Source: Strigamia acuminata (Eukaryota > Arthropoda > Chilopoda > Geophilomorpha > Linotaeniidae). Taken from it: DNA of 64,000 nucleotides. The notes below the pieces were generated by a model. It was not told the origin of the DNA and searched no databases. It was given only the letters and a program-made list of their open reading frames with translations. How positions within the stretch are numbered: position 1 is the stretch's first letter; each line of letters starts with the position of its first letter. The position numbers were made by a program, and so were the translations under genes. Location of the stretch: contig OX442314.1 in the NCBI GenBank assembly GCA_949358305.1, positions 17,539,060-17,603,059 on the forward strand, in the 5' to 3' direction. Below are positions 47,101 to 57,357 of the stretch, in pieces.

Positions 47101-47160
47101 GCGCCAACCTCAGTAAGACCCATTCCTATGCGTTTTGAGTGTAGCTACAAAATCTCGACT
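44127..47160 (-). mobile_element. LINE (non-LTR retrotransposon), 5'-truncated
   Basis: A minus-strand element with an endonuclease/reverse-transcriptase ORF, a short 3' UTR and a simple tail (AATAATAATAAAAAAAAA, near 44131-44148). Just before the tail the 3' UTR can fold into a GC-rich hairpin (GGTGTCCCCCC pairing with GGGGGGCACC, about 44167-44207). There is no ORF1, and the endonuclease lacks its usual start, so the 5' end (about 47125-47215) is truncated; its exact position and a target duplication were not found. Gene order and motifs suggest a Jockey/CR1-like clade. Confidence 0.85.
44349..47123 (-). CDS. LINE ORF2: endonuclease and reverse transcriptase
   Basis: 924 uninterrupted residues. 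The N-terminal third is an apurinic-type endonuclease (CLSETWF, GCCYIPPRTP, LLGDFNLPGISW, DLIFSN, PDNYHPPL; most relatives have SDH where this has PDN). The reverse transcriptase follows (RPISLLSSLAKLFE, IYLDFAKAFDRICHDLL, SGVPQGSILGPVLFKLFIND, FADDTKL). The frame begins within the endonuclease. An in-frame TAG lies eight codons above the ATG, and a more typical upstream continuation appears in another frame, so the start looks damaged or cut off. The RT part is intact, so the insertion is probably young. Confidence 0.9.
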   Translation of the reverse strand: MGLTEVGADVYCLSETWFNDEIYEGDYFTSQFKVFRNDRDINSGLTRGGGLLCAVNSTINSYRRFDLEYGDLSLWVELGCGSRRILVGCCYIPPRTPTLVLQACLDRCRESVASFSGDVILLGDFNLPGISWIPFDLGRALSVVRASALSLNEFSCFVGVSQFNRVLNCHGDLLDLIFSNCSDLCVSLADACLVSPDNYHPPLAFRLSIVGVPAARGDYLCFRAGDYHSLYTFLAGYDWSCVLSCSDVNVGVGMLSDVLAEAVRRYIPRRVRMDSKFPPWFSFDLRVLLRDKRVFHRKFKRYGRGCDYLRFAECRRGAKVQMRRDREAYFGVIADSVRYNPRNFWRFVKPRYRAAHSDIVLDDGGVLTAESADLGRLFCHHFGSIVSGYHNTAAVNEYLDSEMGIKSSSDSFVADRLDIPALSGIDVRAASVKLRSHGACGLDGFPPFILKGCIEVLLVPLVYLFNLSLSCGVFPVAWKDALVVPVFKSGKRTSVSNFRPISLLSSLAKLFELSVLARMSSWVDGFTTDAQFGFTCGKSVELNLLNFYNEVFDSFHTRGQFDVIYLDFAKAFDRICHDLLLIKLEFYGLSPRFIKWFASYLGRRNNFLKCNGVTTSSCYVTNSGVPQGSILGPVLFKLFINDLSYFLRGLSHSFFADDTKLGRSIDTVGDCEDLQRYLNRVQCWTDANCMSLNVNKSVVLSFSRRAVKLLHPYTLGGVLIPRRSVIRDLGVTFDDCFIFRNHVNRLVGECTRVLGILFRLSFVFTSPGPLRLLFISLVRSRILFSSLVWRGCAVYLLNRLEGLQRNFAWMIYRRFFYHLFNYSYSEVLVALGLRSVGSHMILLDCIFVFRLISGKVVAPCLLSCLHFNVPWVGRELRTPRVTFSVSNSYSPVGRLLRSVNVFLGDIDIFNCTLSGIEHAFVVGS

Positions 47161-48016
47161 CGACTCAAGCGGGCTTACTGTAATCCCTCGGCGACATGCA
47201 ATTCAAGCCACAAGGATGTAAATACTTGTAGATAGAAATACTTTCATGTTAAAACAGACTAAAACCAAGAATCTATGTTTACATCTCACGTTTGAATTCA
47301 CACAAAAATGAAATATTTATACATATTTATACACATTTTTTGGCTGTTATTAAATTTTCTATTTATTATTTTTAAATCGGGCAAATTTCTTGGAAAATTG
47401 TTGTTGTTGTAATGGCTTGTCCGAATTAATTATCATCAGAAATTGTATTGATTTTTGTATTAATTTATGTAGAGAACTTTGTTGGTGCAATAAATGTTTG
47501 ATGAATCTTTAAAAATTCTCTGCAAACAAAGTCGTATTCATCACAAAAAGGTTCTTTCAATTGCATTCGCACATCTGCTTTAAAACTAAATGATTTAAAC
47601 ACATTTTCTTTTGTGAACTAGAAGGAAACGAAATGGGAAATTGTCCAATGTGCACACTTGTGTTAACCCAGATGTCATTGTAATTTTTATCTGTGGGTTT
47701 CAATTCACCCAACATCTTTCAAGCAAATTCTTTCTTGGTTTTTGTGGCAGTGGGGCGCACAATAAATAAATCAATTATCACGTCTACGTATTTTCAAAGG
47801 CAAAACATAGGACCAAAAATAAAATAACTAACACAAACAGGCTTTATATTTTCAGCATGTTACCTTCTGCTATCGCCATTTTTAATTTTTTCACGAGAAA
47901 ATGACAAAATTACTCAAAAGTCCACATCGTCTGCATTTGTTTTTAAATAATTCCACTATTTTGCCGCTAGGGTATCGATGAGCATGCGCAAAATGGTAGC
48001 AAGTTGCGCTTCTGTT
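47161..48016. other. Intergenic, upstream of synaptobrevin copy 1
   Basis: No gene recognised. The distal part should contain the promoter of the gene starting near 48017. Confidence 0.5.
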
Positions 48017-48055
48017 TCTTCTGTGGCCCGTACTCGTTAGGAAAAATAGATTAAG

Positions 48056-49159
48056 ATGTGAGTATATATTTCGTCTCAATTAAGATTCCATTTGTTCAAT
48101 CAGAGTATACATTCCACTATGATGATTACTAAAATAAAAAGAACATATCTTAGTCTTTTAATTTCAAATTGGAGCAAAGACGACGAGTGAAAGAGAATCG
48201 ATAAGCGATTTAGAATATAAATAAAACCTTTGTAAAATGTCAATGGTCGTGGCTCGGGCGATCGTTCGTATCAAAGAAGAATGGTGCTCGTTTTGAAATT
48301 TAATAGAAAAAAGGGAGCGGCGCCCAACCTTACGAAAGTTACTTGACATTAAAGGAATTTCTTAAGCCTAAACAGCGTAGCTGCCCAACATAACCACACC
48401 CTGGTGGTAATCGCTTCGACTATGCGCACAAAATTCATTTCTATTTTTTACAATTTTACATTTTGTAACATGAAGAAATGTCTTTTGTTTGTGCCTTTTT
48501 GCTTGACTAAATGGAATCAATTTGGGATAAATTATAATTTTTATTGTGGAATTATTTTAACCGTTTGAATTTATAATTTTAGGTCTGCCGAAGCAGGTCC
48601 AGATGCAGCTGGCGATGGAGGTCCACCAAGAAACCCTCAACAAGTCGCTGCACAGAAACGGATACAACACTCACAGGCGCAAGTGAATGAGGTAAAAGCA
48701 ATTGAAATTTTAACAGCAAAATGCTGCACGATGACGATTATTTAATGACAAATACAGGTCGTAAGTATTATGAGTGAAAATGTGGCAAAAGTCTTGGAAA
48801 GAGATGCGAAAATATCAGAATTGGATGATCGTGCAGGTATTTAGTAGTGTTGTTATGTTTTCTGGCTAATTATTACTAAAATTTCTTAATTTTTTTGTAG
48901 ATGCTCTGCAACAAGGTGCTTCACAGTTTGAGCAGCAGGCTGGGAAACTCAAAAATAAATTTTGGTGGAAAAATTGTAAAGTATGTATATTTTCATGGCT
49001 TCAGCTTCTTGTTTTTTTTAAATAAATAAATTACATTAATTTTTGTTTAGATGATTATCATTATGGTTGTCATCGGAGTTGTCATTGTAGGAATTATAGG
49101 ATGTGAGTATCTTTTAATCAATTCATCTTTTAATTCAAAATTTTATTTTTATTTTAGAA
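48056..49159 (+). CDS. nSyb: Neuronal-type synaptobrevin (VAMP), copy 1, divergent
   Basis: Tail-anchored vesicle R-SNARE that pairs with syntaxin and SNAP-25 for exocytosis. Coding exons: 48056-48057, 48583-48691, 48758-48836, 48901-48980, 49051-49102, 49158-49159, giving 107 residues. The start ATG is split AT|G by the first intron and the stop is split T|AA by the last. A Pro/Gly-rich head (1-19) is followed by the SNARE motif (about 25-85, zero-layer Arg in LERDAK), WWKNCK and a 17-residue membrane anchor [17 protein letters not shown]. Compared with copy 2 and the usual VAMP, exposed positions differ ([11 protein letters not shown] for [17 protein letters not shown] for RDQKLS; KLKNK for KLKRK) while layer residues are kept or conservatively replaced. 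An alternative last exon is listed separately. The 5' UTR exon ends GGAAAAATAGATTAAGAT, as in copy 2. Confidence 0.9.
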
Positions 49160-49164
49160 TAAGA

Positions 49165-49332
49165 CACTTTGCGATGTCTTGGACGACTGCGAATAGTCAA
49201 ATACAGTGTACTCTGTACTGACCGACATAGAAATTTGTCCAGATGGGTTTAGGTTGGGTTTCAACAAACCTGTCTGAACCGCAGAGTACACAGAGTACAC
49301 TGTATGTTCATCGTCTGAAACATTGCAAAGTG
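49165..49332. repeat. Inverted repeat in the 3' end of synaptobrevin copy 1
   Basis: Two arms of about 75 bases fold together: CACTTTGCGATGT at the left pairs with ACATTGCAAAGTG at the right, and ATACAGTGTACTCTG pairs with CAGAGTACACTGTAT further in. It begins only five bases after the spliced stop codon and is absent at this place in copy 2, so it is probably a MITE inserted after the duplication. Confidence 0.65.
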
Positions 49333-49530
49333 ACTACTAAGTTTTTTCTACATTATACGTCACACGTTGTATGTATATTTTATTATTTCTAATTATTATT
49401 TTTGTAAATCCAGCAATTTATAGTTTTGAAGAAATTAAAAGCACTTTTGATCATAATTATTATCTTTTGTGTTCAGTTATTATTTATTTGCTCAATGTTT
49501 AATTTGATAATGTCTTAATTTATTGCAAAG

Positions 49531-49566
49531 TATCCTTTATCTAAGGAAGGGCAGGACGTGTTTCAG
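49531..49566 (+). CDS. nSyb: Alternative last coding exon, synaptobrevin copy 1
   Basis: A 36-base exon flanked by TTGCAAAG and GTAAGTAG. Joined to the exon ending at 49102 it adds LSFI and a TAA (49542-49544), giving a tail ...GIIGLSFI. Copy 2 has the matching exon at 55960-55995 (VSFM, stop). The exon continues past the stop to a donor, so a further 3' UTR exon would follow. Confidence 0.55.
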
Positions 49567-50625
49567 GTAAGTAGAAATGCAGCGATTTTTAATTACGAGT
49601 TTGGGTTGGAATTATATTTCTAGCTACCGTATGTATTTTTGTTTTCAAAAAAATTAAAAGTGAGTATAAATGTAGCAGAAGTTAAAAATACTTTATAATT
49701 TCCAACCTAAACAAGTTTTTAGAAATTCACTCATTACTTCCTTTAAATTAATATGATTTCATGCTTGTTTCCTGGTTTGTGTCAACTGCTACAAAACGCA
49801 CATTCTCAAGAAACTAGAGTCTCTAATTAAAACGCTTTTCAAGGTTCGCAATAGTGAAATAAACGCCTACCGGTAGTGCGTGCATGCATGGCCAGCAAGT
49901 TGACACAATCTATGGATTTAATGTTGTTGTACCTAAGTAAATTAGCATAGCGGAAGTAAATTTAGCAAACTCCACACACTATTGCACGTTATGAAACACG
50001 TTTTGATTTATTTAAAATATGTTTTAAAAATATTTCGTTATTTTTATTGCACGGAATTATTAAAATAATATCATGACTTATTTTTTCGTGCCTACAGTTT
50101 GGTTGGGGAAAAATAATTATCAGCCCTATACTCGCTGTGTATCTACCGTGTTGCTTCATCTACCTATACTACCCAACTTTCACATATTTGAGTTTAACAA
50201 AGAAAATCCGTTTTATCATCATTTGATAGAAAAGAGACGTTCACAGTTTGTTAGTTATTATGCAAATACAATGTAAAGAAGACTAATATATGCATAGAAC
50301 TTGTGTATCATGCTGCTGCACTATTTTATGTAATGTTTTAATGGCTCTGTGTAACTGCCGATAACTTAATTCTCCCAATCCTTTTCATCGCCATGATAAT
50401 TCAAATGTTAGTTTCAAGTTCAGCAATTAACGATATTTTGAAAAATAATATGCATCTGATATTTGAAATTATTTTTTGCGAAATTTAGAATGAAAACACA
50501 TACCGGTAATAATAATAATTATAATTATAATAAATATTTAAATGTGACATTACTTCAAATACTAATACACATTGCATTTATTCAGTTTGACAGAGGGCTG
50601 TTGAAGTTTATTGAGAATTTATTTT
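49567..50625. other. 3' non-coding part of synaptobrevin copy 1
   Basis: No coding exon seen. Near 50370-50460 the sequence resembles the 3' exon region of copy 2 (about 56680-56760; both contain TGATAATTCAAATGTT), but the acceptor seen in copy 2 is not conserved. Confidence 0.45.
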
Positions 50626-50919
50626 TCCTCTAATGGAGCGCCGCCTTCCCTCGAACTAGTCTCCAACTCTCCATTGCAGCGCAGGTGTTGAAATGCACAG
50701 TGTTGCACACTGAAGTGTTTATTGGGTTTTGCCAATTTTGTGGCCTTTATTTAGAGTGTAAGGGAGAGCGAGCAGTTCCCATCAATTACACCAGGCAAGG
50801 TCCGTCCAAACGACTGCTCGTGACACCCAAATGGTTTCCACGAGATTCCTGGATCAGGCTACCGGTGTGTAATGGGAACGCAATGTACAATGATAATGCA
50901 TCAGCGCTCTATTAGAGGA
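50626..50919. mobile_element. MITE with 18-bp inverted ends
   Basis: Ends TCCTCTAATGGAGCGCCG and its near-complement (right end CAGCGCTCTATTAGAGGA). An inner pair around TTCCCAT...ATGGGAA also folds back. No coding capacity is supported; the 76-codon frame inside is not credible. It is missing from the matching place in copy 2. The target duplication is unclear (T-rich flanks). Confidence 0.55.
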
Positions 50920-51994
50920 TTTTAGGATATAAATTCTTAAGTAATATGGAATTGTTGTTCATTTCATTTAATTTTATTCACACAAATTAAGCGATAGCAA
51001 ATGATTACATTAAATGTTATGTGGATTTAATTTGCATTGTGTGTTGATATTTGCGTCAAGTTGTGGGATAAATGCATCCTAGAAGAGTGAATCTCGATGT
51101 GAAAATTTCAAACTATATTTAGCCTATAATATAAGTCTCAATCTATAATTGCCATTTGAAAAGCTATTCTATCCTGTACAATGTTTTCTCCCCTCCTTAT
51201 ATCTTTTAATATTAGTAATTAATTGAAACCAGAAGTAATAAATAAGTAATAAGGGATGTTCAGTTTGTTACTGATTTTCTCCATTCTTTGAGCGCTATAT
51301 TGAATTTCCGTTAGATCGATGGTTAAATGTTGCTTGAATTTACAAATTAAAATCAAATTACAGGATCAATCAATTTTGCACAACCATTCGTAACGACTTA
51401 TCAAGAATATGGAAAATGGCTTCTCATTTGTCTGCGTAGGATGAGCATTTACATTTACTAGTCCAACTTTTCCGTACACATAATTTCGCAACTTGTAAGT
51501 CGTTGATTCTGTTGTGCAAAAGAGGTGTCAGCAGTGGATGATGCACTTTTGGGGTCCGGAACAATGGTTTTCGTGGGGGTCCCTTCTTAACCTTAGAGGA
51601 TAGGATAAGCGTGTTTTCTTTTCTTTTAGGTTTGAGCAATCAAACAAATGTGCATTTATAGGTTATATTAGACGTCACACGTCGGTAGTGCCACCACAAG
51701 ATTACAATATTTTCAGTTTTGGTGCTAAAGTTGAAATCAATTTTCTAGAAACAAACTAAATGCTTTTATTAGTTATTTATTTCCTTCTGGTGAAACGTAA
51801 TCTGTGCTAGGCGCCTGCATGTGTACGCACGATCGATTGTTTGCCCAGTTTGACAACAAATTAAGGAAAGAAAGATTTTGATCGATTCAATTACCACTAT
51901 TTATTTTAACTCCATGGTGCGTGTAAATTATTTATTTTATTGATTCATTGACCTATGATTGATTTGATTATTACATTCCAACTTGTGAGTGGGC

Positions 51995-52106
51995 GAGCGA
52001 AGACATACGAATAACGTGACGTGATTTGATTATATAACCTTAAGCTTTGTAAATAAAGATTAGTTTTACTTTAACGATCAATCCTGACTGTTAACTCAAT
52101 TTTTTC
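51995..52106 (+). repeat. Direct repeat, first copy (possible LTR end remnant)
   Basis: Shares with 52523-52627 the order GTGACG-GATTTGAT, AAATAAAGATT, TACTTT, ATC-ATCCTGA/GATGCTGA, GTTAACT-AATTTT. An AATAAAG signal followed about 55 bases later by TGGCGTAGTC looks like the end of an LTR followed by a primer-binding site. Identity is moderate, so it is old. Confidence 0.35.
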
Positions 52107-52522
52107 ATGGCGTAGTCAACACTGGACTATAGAGCTATAGCTGTAGAATAACCAATTCGAATTGTGGAAATTGCAAAGGCATCGTCACTGTAAAAATCAA
52201 TTGTGCAATAACGGTTTGGCAAATACCCAGGCCACACCGTCTTGGGTACGATTTGACCTCAAGATTGTACGCGCGCGTGGGACTTCAGCCAAGGCTTATT
52301 GGAGGGGATAAGCAAGGGCAGCACCGCATCAGGGCCTCGTGATTTTAGGGCACCCATGTTCGATCCAATCTAAACTTGTAATAAAACAACAAACATACAA
52401 AACAGAAAACAATATAAGCTTACACAATATATTTGAATCTGTAAATATAAGTACAATATCATGTTATGTAATGTAATAGACTGTGGACATGTGGTGGAGC
52501 CTGCTTGGTCTGTCACACGCAC

Positions 52523-52627
52523 GAGTGAAGACGTGACGCGATTTGATAATATTTCCCGTAAATCCTTTGGAAATAAAGATTCGTTGTACTTTGCCAATCG
52601 ATGCTGAGTGTTAACTTAATTTTCACA
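52523..52627 (+). repeat. Direct repeat, second copy
   Basis: Degenerate second copy of 51995-52106, about 420 bases further on. No coding sequence lies between them. Possibly two ends of a decayed short LTR element inserted in the flank of synaptobrevin copy 1. Confidence 0.35.
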
Positions 52628-54690
52628 GTTGTGATTTTTTTTTCCTTTAGTGGTCAGTCAGTCACTAACAATCAAGATTGAAAAAACTGATGTCTTTTTT
52701 TTCTCCACCAATATTTATTCCAATGAAAACTACAGACTTCAACAACATTTCTCCCGTAACAATTCCAACTATGTAGCATAAATTCTTGACTGTTGTCATA
52801 GCTTACATTTTTCATTGTTTAATTATTAAGTAAGTTATGCAAAAAAAAAAAAATGATTTTGTTTCAGTCATGAAAAATGAAAATTTATTTACTAATTTCT
52901 AAGGTTGGTAAATTTTTAAGGATGTTTGTATAAATCACTGTTGAATACTGGCACGTATTTGCAATTTCTGATCTCATGCCAGAAATTTAATTCCTTCACT
53001 CACTTTACCTCATTTCTGTCATGTCTGAAAATCAAGTGTGAAAGGTTCACTTTTTGCTTGTGGTATTTTAAGATACCTGTGTACATTTTGTTTGAAGTGG
53101 TTGATATATTTATTAAATCAATGTAGAAGTGATTTTTTTAGACTTTTGATTTATTACTTTTTACTCAACTTTTATTCTCTGATTGTGAATAAAATAAAAA
53201 GAAGTATTATGTTGTAAAAAATGTTGATCAAAACGATAGTTACTAACTACTAGTAAATAAATAATTAGAAAGCGCAGGTTTGTGATTAATTCTGCTTGAA
53301 TTTTTAATTTAAGAAATTGTAGTTTTCGGGGTAGTTTTATTTTAGAATATAATTAAAAAGTTGATTAATTTGACTGACTACAACTGACGTGTGAAGAAAT
53401 CGGTTTAAACTTTTTATTTTAATTTTTAAAATTTTATTTCTCGTAAATGCCGTGATGTGTCGAATTAATAAATTAGTGAAAATTAGATGATACAGATTAT
53501 CGAACTCGTTACTTTGGAATTGTAATTCTGTAAAATTGCTGATGTAAATTAATTTAAGTCTTGTAAACGGTTTCTAGACTTGAACTTATTAGTTGTAACA
53601 TGCAAAATTAAAATCAAATTAGAAAATGGACAATAAGTGAATTGCTAGTGCCTTTTCTTTTCTCTCATCATTTTAAATAAGTGCGGGTGTCACCGAATGA
53701 AGATGCACTTCGATTCAAATGGTTATTCACTCCACCAGGGATTCATCAATCTCTCTTACCTTCGTGTTCACTCATCCATTATAATTTATGTATATGCAGA
53801 GTGTTTACTTTAAAGTGAACGGGTTGTTTACCTCAAAAACCGTTATTAATGCCATCAAAAATTCAATAGAATAAGCAAATAGAAGTGTGGGTGCTGGGGT
53901 TGAGATAAAAAAAGGTTTAAATTAGAAAATTGTAGAGCAGTATTTGTTACTTGTATTGACGCAATCAAAGCAAGATTTTAAAGGAATTTTAGGAAAGAGC
54001 AAAAACAAAAAACTACGTTTGAAAAGAGCGCTATAATTTTTTGGTTGAATTAACGCCGACTATTGGCGTGGTTGATAGTTCTTGCTTGAACTTGAACGAC
54101 GGTTCTTGTTAACAGGGATAAATATTCTCGGTATTAAAAGTGTAAAAACAAATTCTCTTGATATTTTTAAAAATTATTTTAAAATTTCTTTTTACCCAGA
54201 AATTGTTTCTAAAATGTCATTTGAAATGAAATTGAATTTTGTCTTTATTTAAATATAGTTTTTACGAAGTTTTTAGTTATTATTTTTTTGTTTGTTTAAA
54301 TAAATATGTAGAAAGAAAGATTTACAAGAGAGAAAAAGTTAGAATTAATCAAATTTGCCGATCAAAAATTTCTTTGCCTGTGATAGACCATCATCTCTTT
54401 GGATACACCCATCTCATAGCCTTCAATCAGGGTTTCGTTCATATTGCTTATTTTTTACGATCGTAAAAAAAAATATGAAACATAGAAATTGCTTGAACAA
54501 TAAATTTTTATAAATAATGATTTATTTTAATATGTGTGTTTAAAAAAAATTATAAATGACAACCATGTGGATAAAATGGCCCCTCTGGAGCGAGGCAACC
54601 CGGATACGTGACATCACTGACAAGCCGCCGCCATTGTTGTTGGTAGTTAAGAGTTCCGTGGCCTGTACTCGTTGGGAAAAATAGATTAAG

Positions 54691-55973
54691 ATGTAAGTAT
54701 CTTTTTCGCCTCAATTACTATTACCGTTCAGTCAAACTAGACTTTCAAATATTTTGTGATACCACAATTAAAAATTCAATCCCTCACTCTTTTAATTCCA
54801 AATTTGGAGCAAACAGAGAAGCGAAGAAAAGGTTAAGTGTCGATAAGTGGTTGAGAAGATAAATAAATTAAGAAATACCAGTGATTGTGACTAGGATCAT
54901 CTTCCGAACCAGAGAGGCATTTGTGTCGTTGCAAAATATTCTCGTAGGAAAAAAGGAGATGAAAATGAGCCGGTACAAAGTCGATTTTTAAAGTGATTCC
55001 TTAATTCCAAACACGAATTGATTTAATTTGTATTTCTCTCACCATTTTGTAACCCAAGTAACGTGGTAAAATAAAAAATCTGTTTGTGTGTAATTTGCTC
55101 GGTGGTCTTAATTTAAGAACAAAACTTTTGGCAACAAGTTGTTTTAATACGTGATTAATGAAACAAATTATTATTCTTAATTAATAGGTCAGCAGAAGCA
55201 GGTTCAGACGCCGGGGCTGGCGAGGGAATGCCAGGTCCCCAAAGAAATCCTCAGCAAGCTTCTGCACAGAAACGGTTACAACACACACAGGCGCAAGTAA
55301 ATGAGGTAAATACGATTTGAATTTTATTTGCAATATGTGCAGAGATTAATATTTGGTTATATGAAACGTGCAGGTCGTCGATATCATGAGGGTAAATGTG
55401 GAGAAAGTCTTGGAAAGAGATCAGAAATTATCAGAATTGGATGATCGTGCAGGTAATAACGCTTTGTTTTTCTAGGTTATGTTTATTAAATAAATAAATA
55501 AATATAAATATATATATATATTAATTTCTTTTCTAGATGCTCTTCAACAAGGTGCCTCACAGTTTGAGCAACAAGCTGGAAAACTCAAAAGAAAGTTTTG
55601 GTGGAAAAACTGTAAAGTATGTATATTTTTCGTGATTTTAGCCGCAAGTTTTTAATGAAAAATGATTTTGTCCGTTTAGATGATCGCCATTATGGTCGGG
55701 ATTGGGGTTGTCATTGTAATAATTATAGTTGGTGAGTATATCTTATTTATTTCAACAAGGAACATAAAAATTCACATCATATTTGTTTATAAGCTTATAT
55801 AACTAAATAATAAGCATGTGATGTGTATGTATATAAGCAAATTATTTTTAAACTTAGTGTTTAAGATTTATCTAGTTGTACTTGTTGATTGTTTTTTTTT
55901 TAAATTAATTATTTGTTTGCGTGGTGTGTAATTTGGTATTGTCTTGATTCATTGCAAAGTGTCCTTCATGTAA
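54691..55973 (+). CDS. nSyb: Neuronal-type synaptobrevin (VAMP), copy 2, canonical
   Basis: Coding exons: 54691-54692 (AT), 55188-55305, 55374-55452, 55537-55616, 55680-55731, 55960-55973, giving 114 residues with all phases consistent. The 40-residue Gly/Pro-rich head leads into a textbook R-SNARE motif ([46 protein letters not shown]), WWKNCK and a membrane anchor ([17 protein letters not shown]). With the exon at 55960 the tail ends VSFM. The 5' UTR exon ends GGGAAAAATAGATTAAGAT|GTAAGTAT. Exons match copy 1 one for one, so this is a tandem gene duplicate; being closest to the family consensus, it is the likely ancestral-function copy. Confidence 0.95.
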
Positions 55974-57328
55974 GGAATGGCGGGATGTGGTTCAGGTGAG
56001 TACAAATGTTTGCTTTTTTAATGTGAGTTTGGGTTGGAATTATCTTGATACATTTGTGGATGGAGTTTTCTTTTTTGTTTGATAATAACCAGGAAAAATA
56101 AACTCATTTGAAATACCTATGAGTCATAAACAGATGAGTAATATAAGCTCATGATAAAGATAAGGCAATGGACAAATTTTTTACATTTCCAACCCAAATG
56201 AATTTTGGAAATCACTCAATTATTTTTTATACATTTTTTTTCTAAAATAAATAACTAAAAAAAAATTAAAAATATTAGTAGTATTTTTCCTTTAAATTAA
56301 TGCATTTAGCAATGATTTGGGCGTATTTAATAAATAGAAAAATTGTTTCCTAATCAACGGATTTATTACAATCCGTCTGTATGCATGCTGTCATTGCTTT
56401 TAAAGTTTGGATTTCCTCTTTTAAAAGTATATCTGCGATAAAAATAGAAAAAATGATTAAGTATGATTTATAACCACTTGATATGCACGTCATTTAAAAT
56501 CTTAAAACAATTTTTTTTGGGGATTTTTAGTTAAAGTTTAGAGAATAATTTATTACATACAATTTTGAGAATGTTATGTGTTTTCTGTAAAGTTTTACTT
56601 GCTTGTTTACCTTTGCGAATAACTAACTTGCTTTTCTTTTTCTCTTCACTCTTAGCATGGGTTACGAGCCGCTAAAAACAATAATTCTCGCATCGCTTTT
56701 CAACGCTTTGATAATTCAAATGTTGGTTACAAATTTAACATTGCCGATATTTGAAAACTAACCTGCATGATCCGCCCGCTATAATTATTTTTAATCTTTA
56801 AATTATTTTTTTTCCTTATGTTTTCTATTATTATTTATTTGTTTCACTCTCAATAGCTACCAGAAATTTTTTACTTTTAATATAACTGTTTATTATTATT
56901 TGCCTGTATTTATTTTATTTCTCGTTTGTATATTTCGCATTAATATAACTTGACCTCTTTTTTGTGTGCTAATTTTACTTGCCATCTGTTTTGTATCTTT
57001 GTGAAACTAACAATGAATTGTTAAATAATGTCGTTTAAGGATTTAAATTAATGTGTATTTATTTTATTTTGTGTTGATATTTGCGTAAAATTAAGAAATA
57101 AGTGGCAACCTAGGAATTACTAGCTATATTTAGCTTAATCTCATTCTTACGTTTTGAGTGCAGTCTTTGACAAGAACATAATTGCCATTTTAGAATTTGT
57201 AATATCCTGTCGTTTGACACGCATCAAATTGAAAGAAAAAAAATTTCGATCGATACGTTTTTTTTTAAAACTCGAGATGAGCGACTTATTTATTTCATTG
57301 ATTACTATTTTCATCCTTTTTATCTTAG
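55974..57328 (+). other. 3' UTR and introns of synaptobrevin copy 2
   Basis: The last coding exon continues to 55995 (donor GTGAGT). A probable 3' exon begins at 56656 after TTCACTCTTAG. If joined directly to the exon ending at 55731 it would add AWVTSR and a stop, so it could be UTR or a third C-terminal variant. Confidence 0.4.
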
Positions 57329-57357
57329 TTTGGGCAGTCACTGGCAATCAAGATTGA
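57329..57357 (+). CDS. nSyb: Possible further alternative last exon, copy 2
   Basis: After the acceptor TTTTATCTTAG the sequence is in phase with the exon ending at 55731 and would add VWAVTGNQD then TGA. The corresponding place in copy 1 (52662-52681) can add FTNNQD then TGA through a CAG acceptor. Shared TxNQD-stop in two diverged copies is the only support. The 1.6-kb intron required is long for this locus. Confidence 0.3.

Larger units (their letters stand above)
50920..54650. other. 3' flank of synaptobrevin copy 1
   Basis: Long AT-rich stretch, partly paralogous to the flank of copy 2. Matching blocks include 52652-52800 with 57329-57480 (CAATCAAGATTGAAAAA), 52940-52960 with 57637-57655 (GTTGAATACTGGCACGT) and 53515-53680 with 58436-58590 (AGAAAATGGACAAT). 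A degenerate direct repeat of other origin lies at 51995-52627. The end should contain the promoter of copy 2. Confidence 0.5.

Noticed and set aside
50685-50915. 76-codon frame downstream of synaptobrevin copy 1
   Set aside because: It lies inside a MITE bounded by inverted ends and has no family resemblance or splice context.
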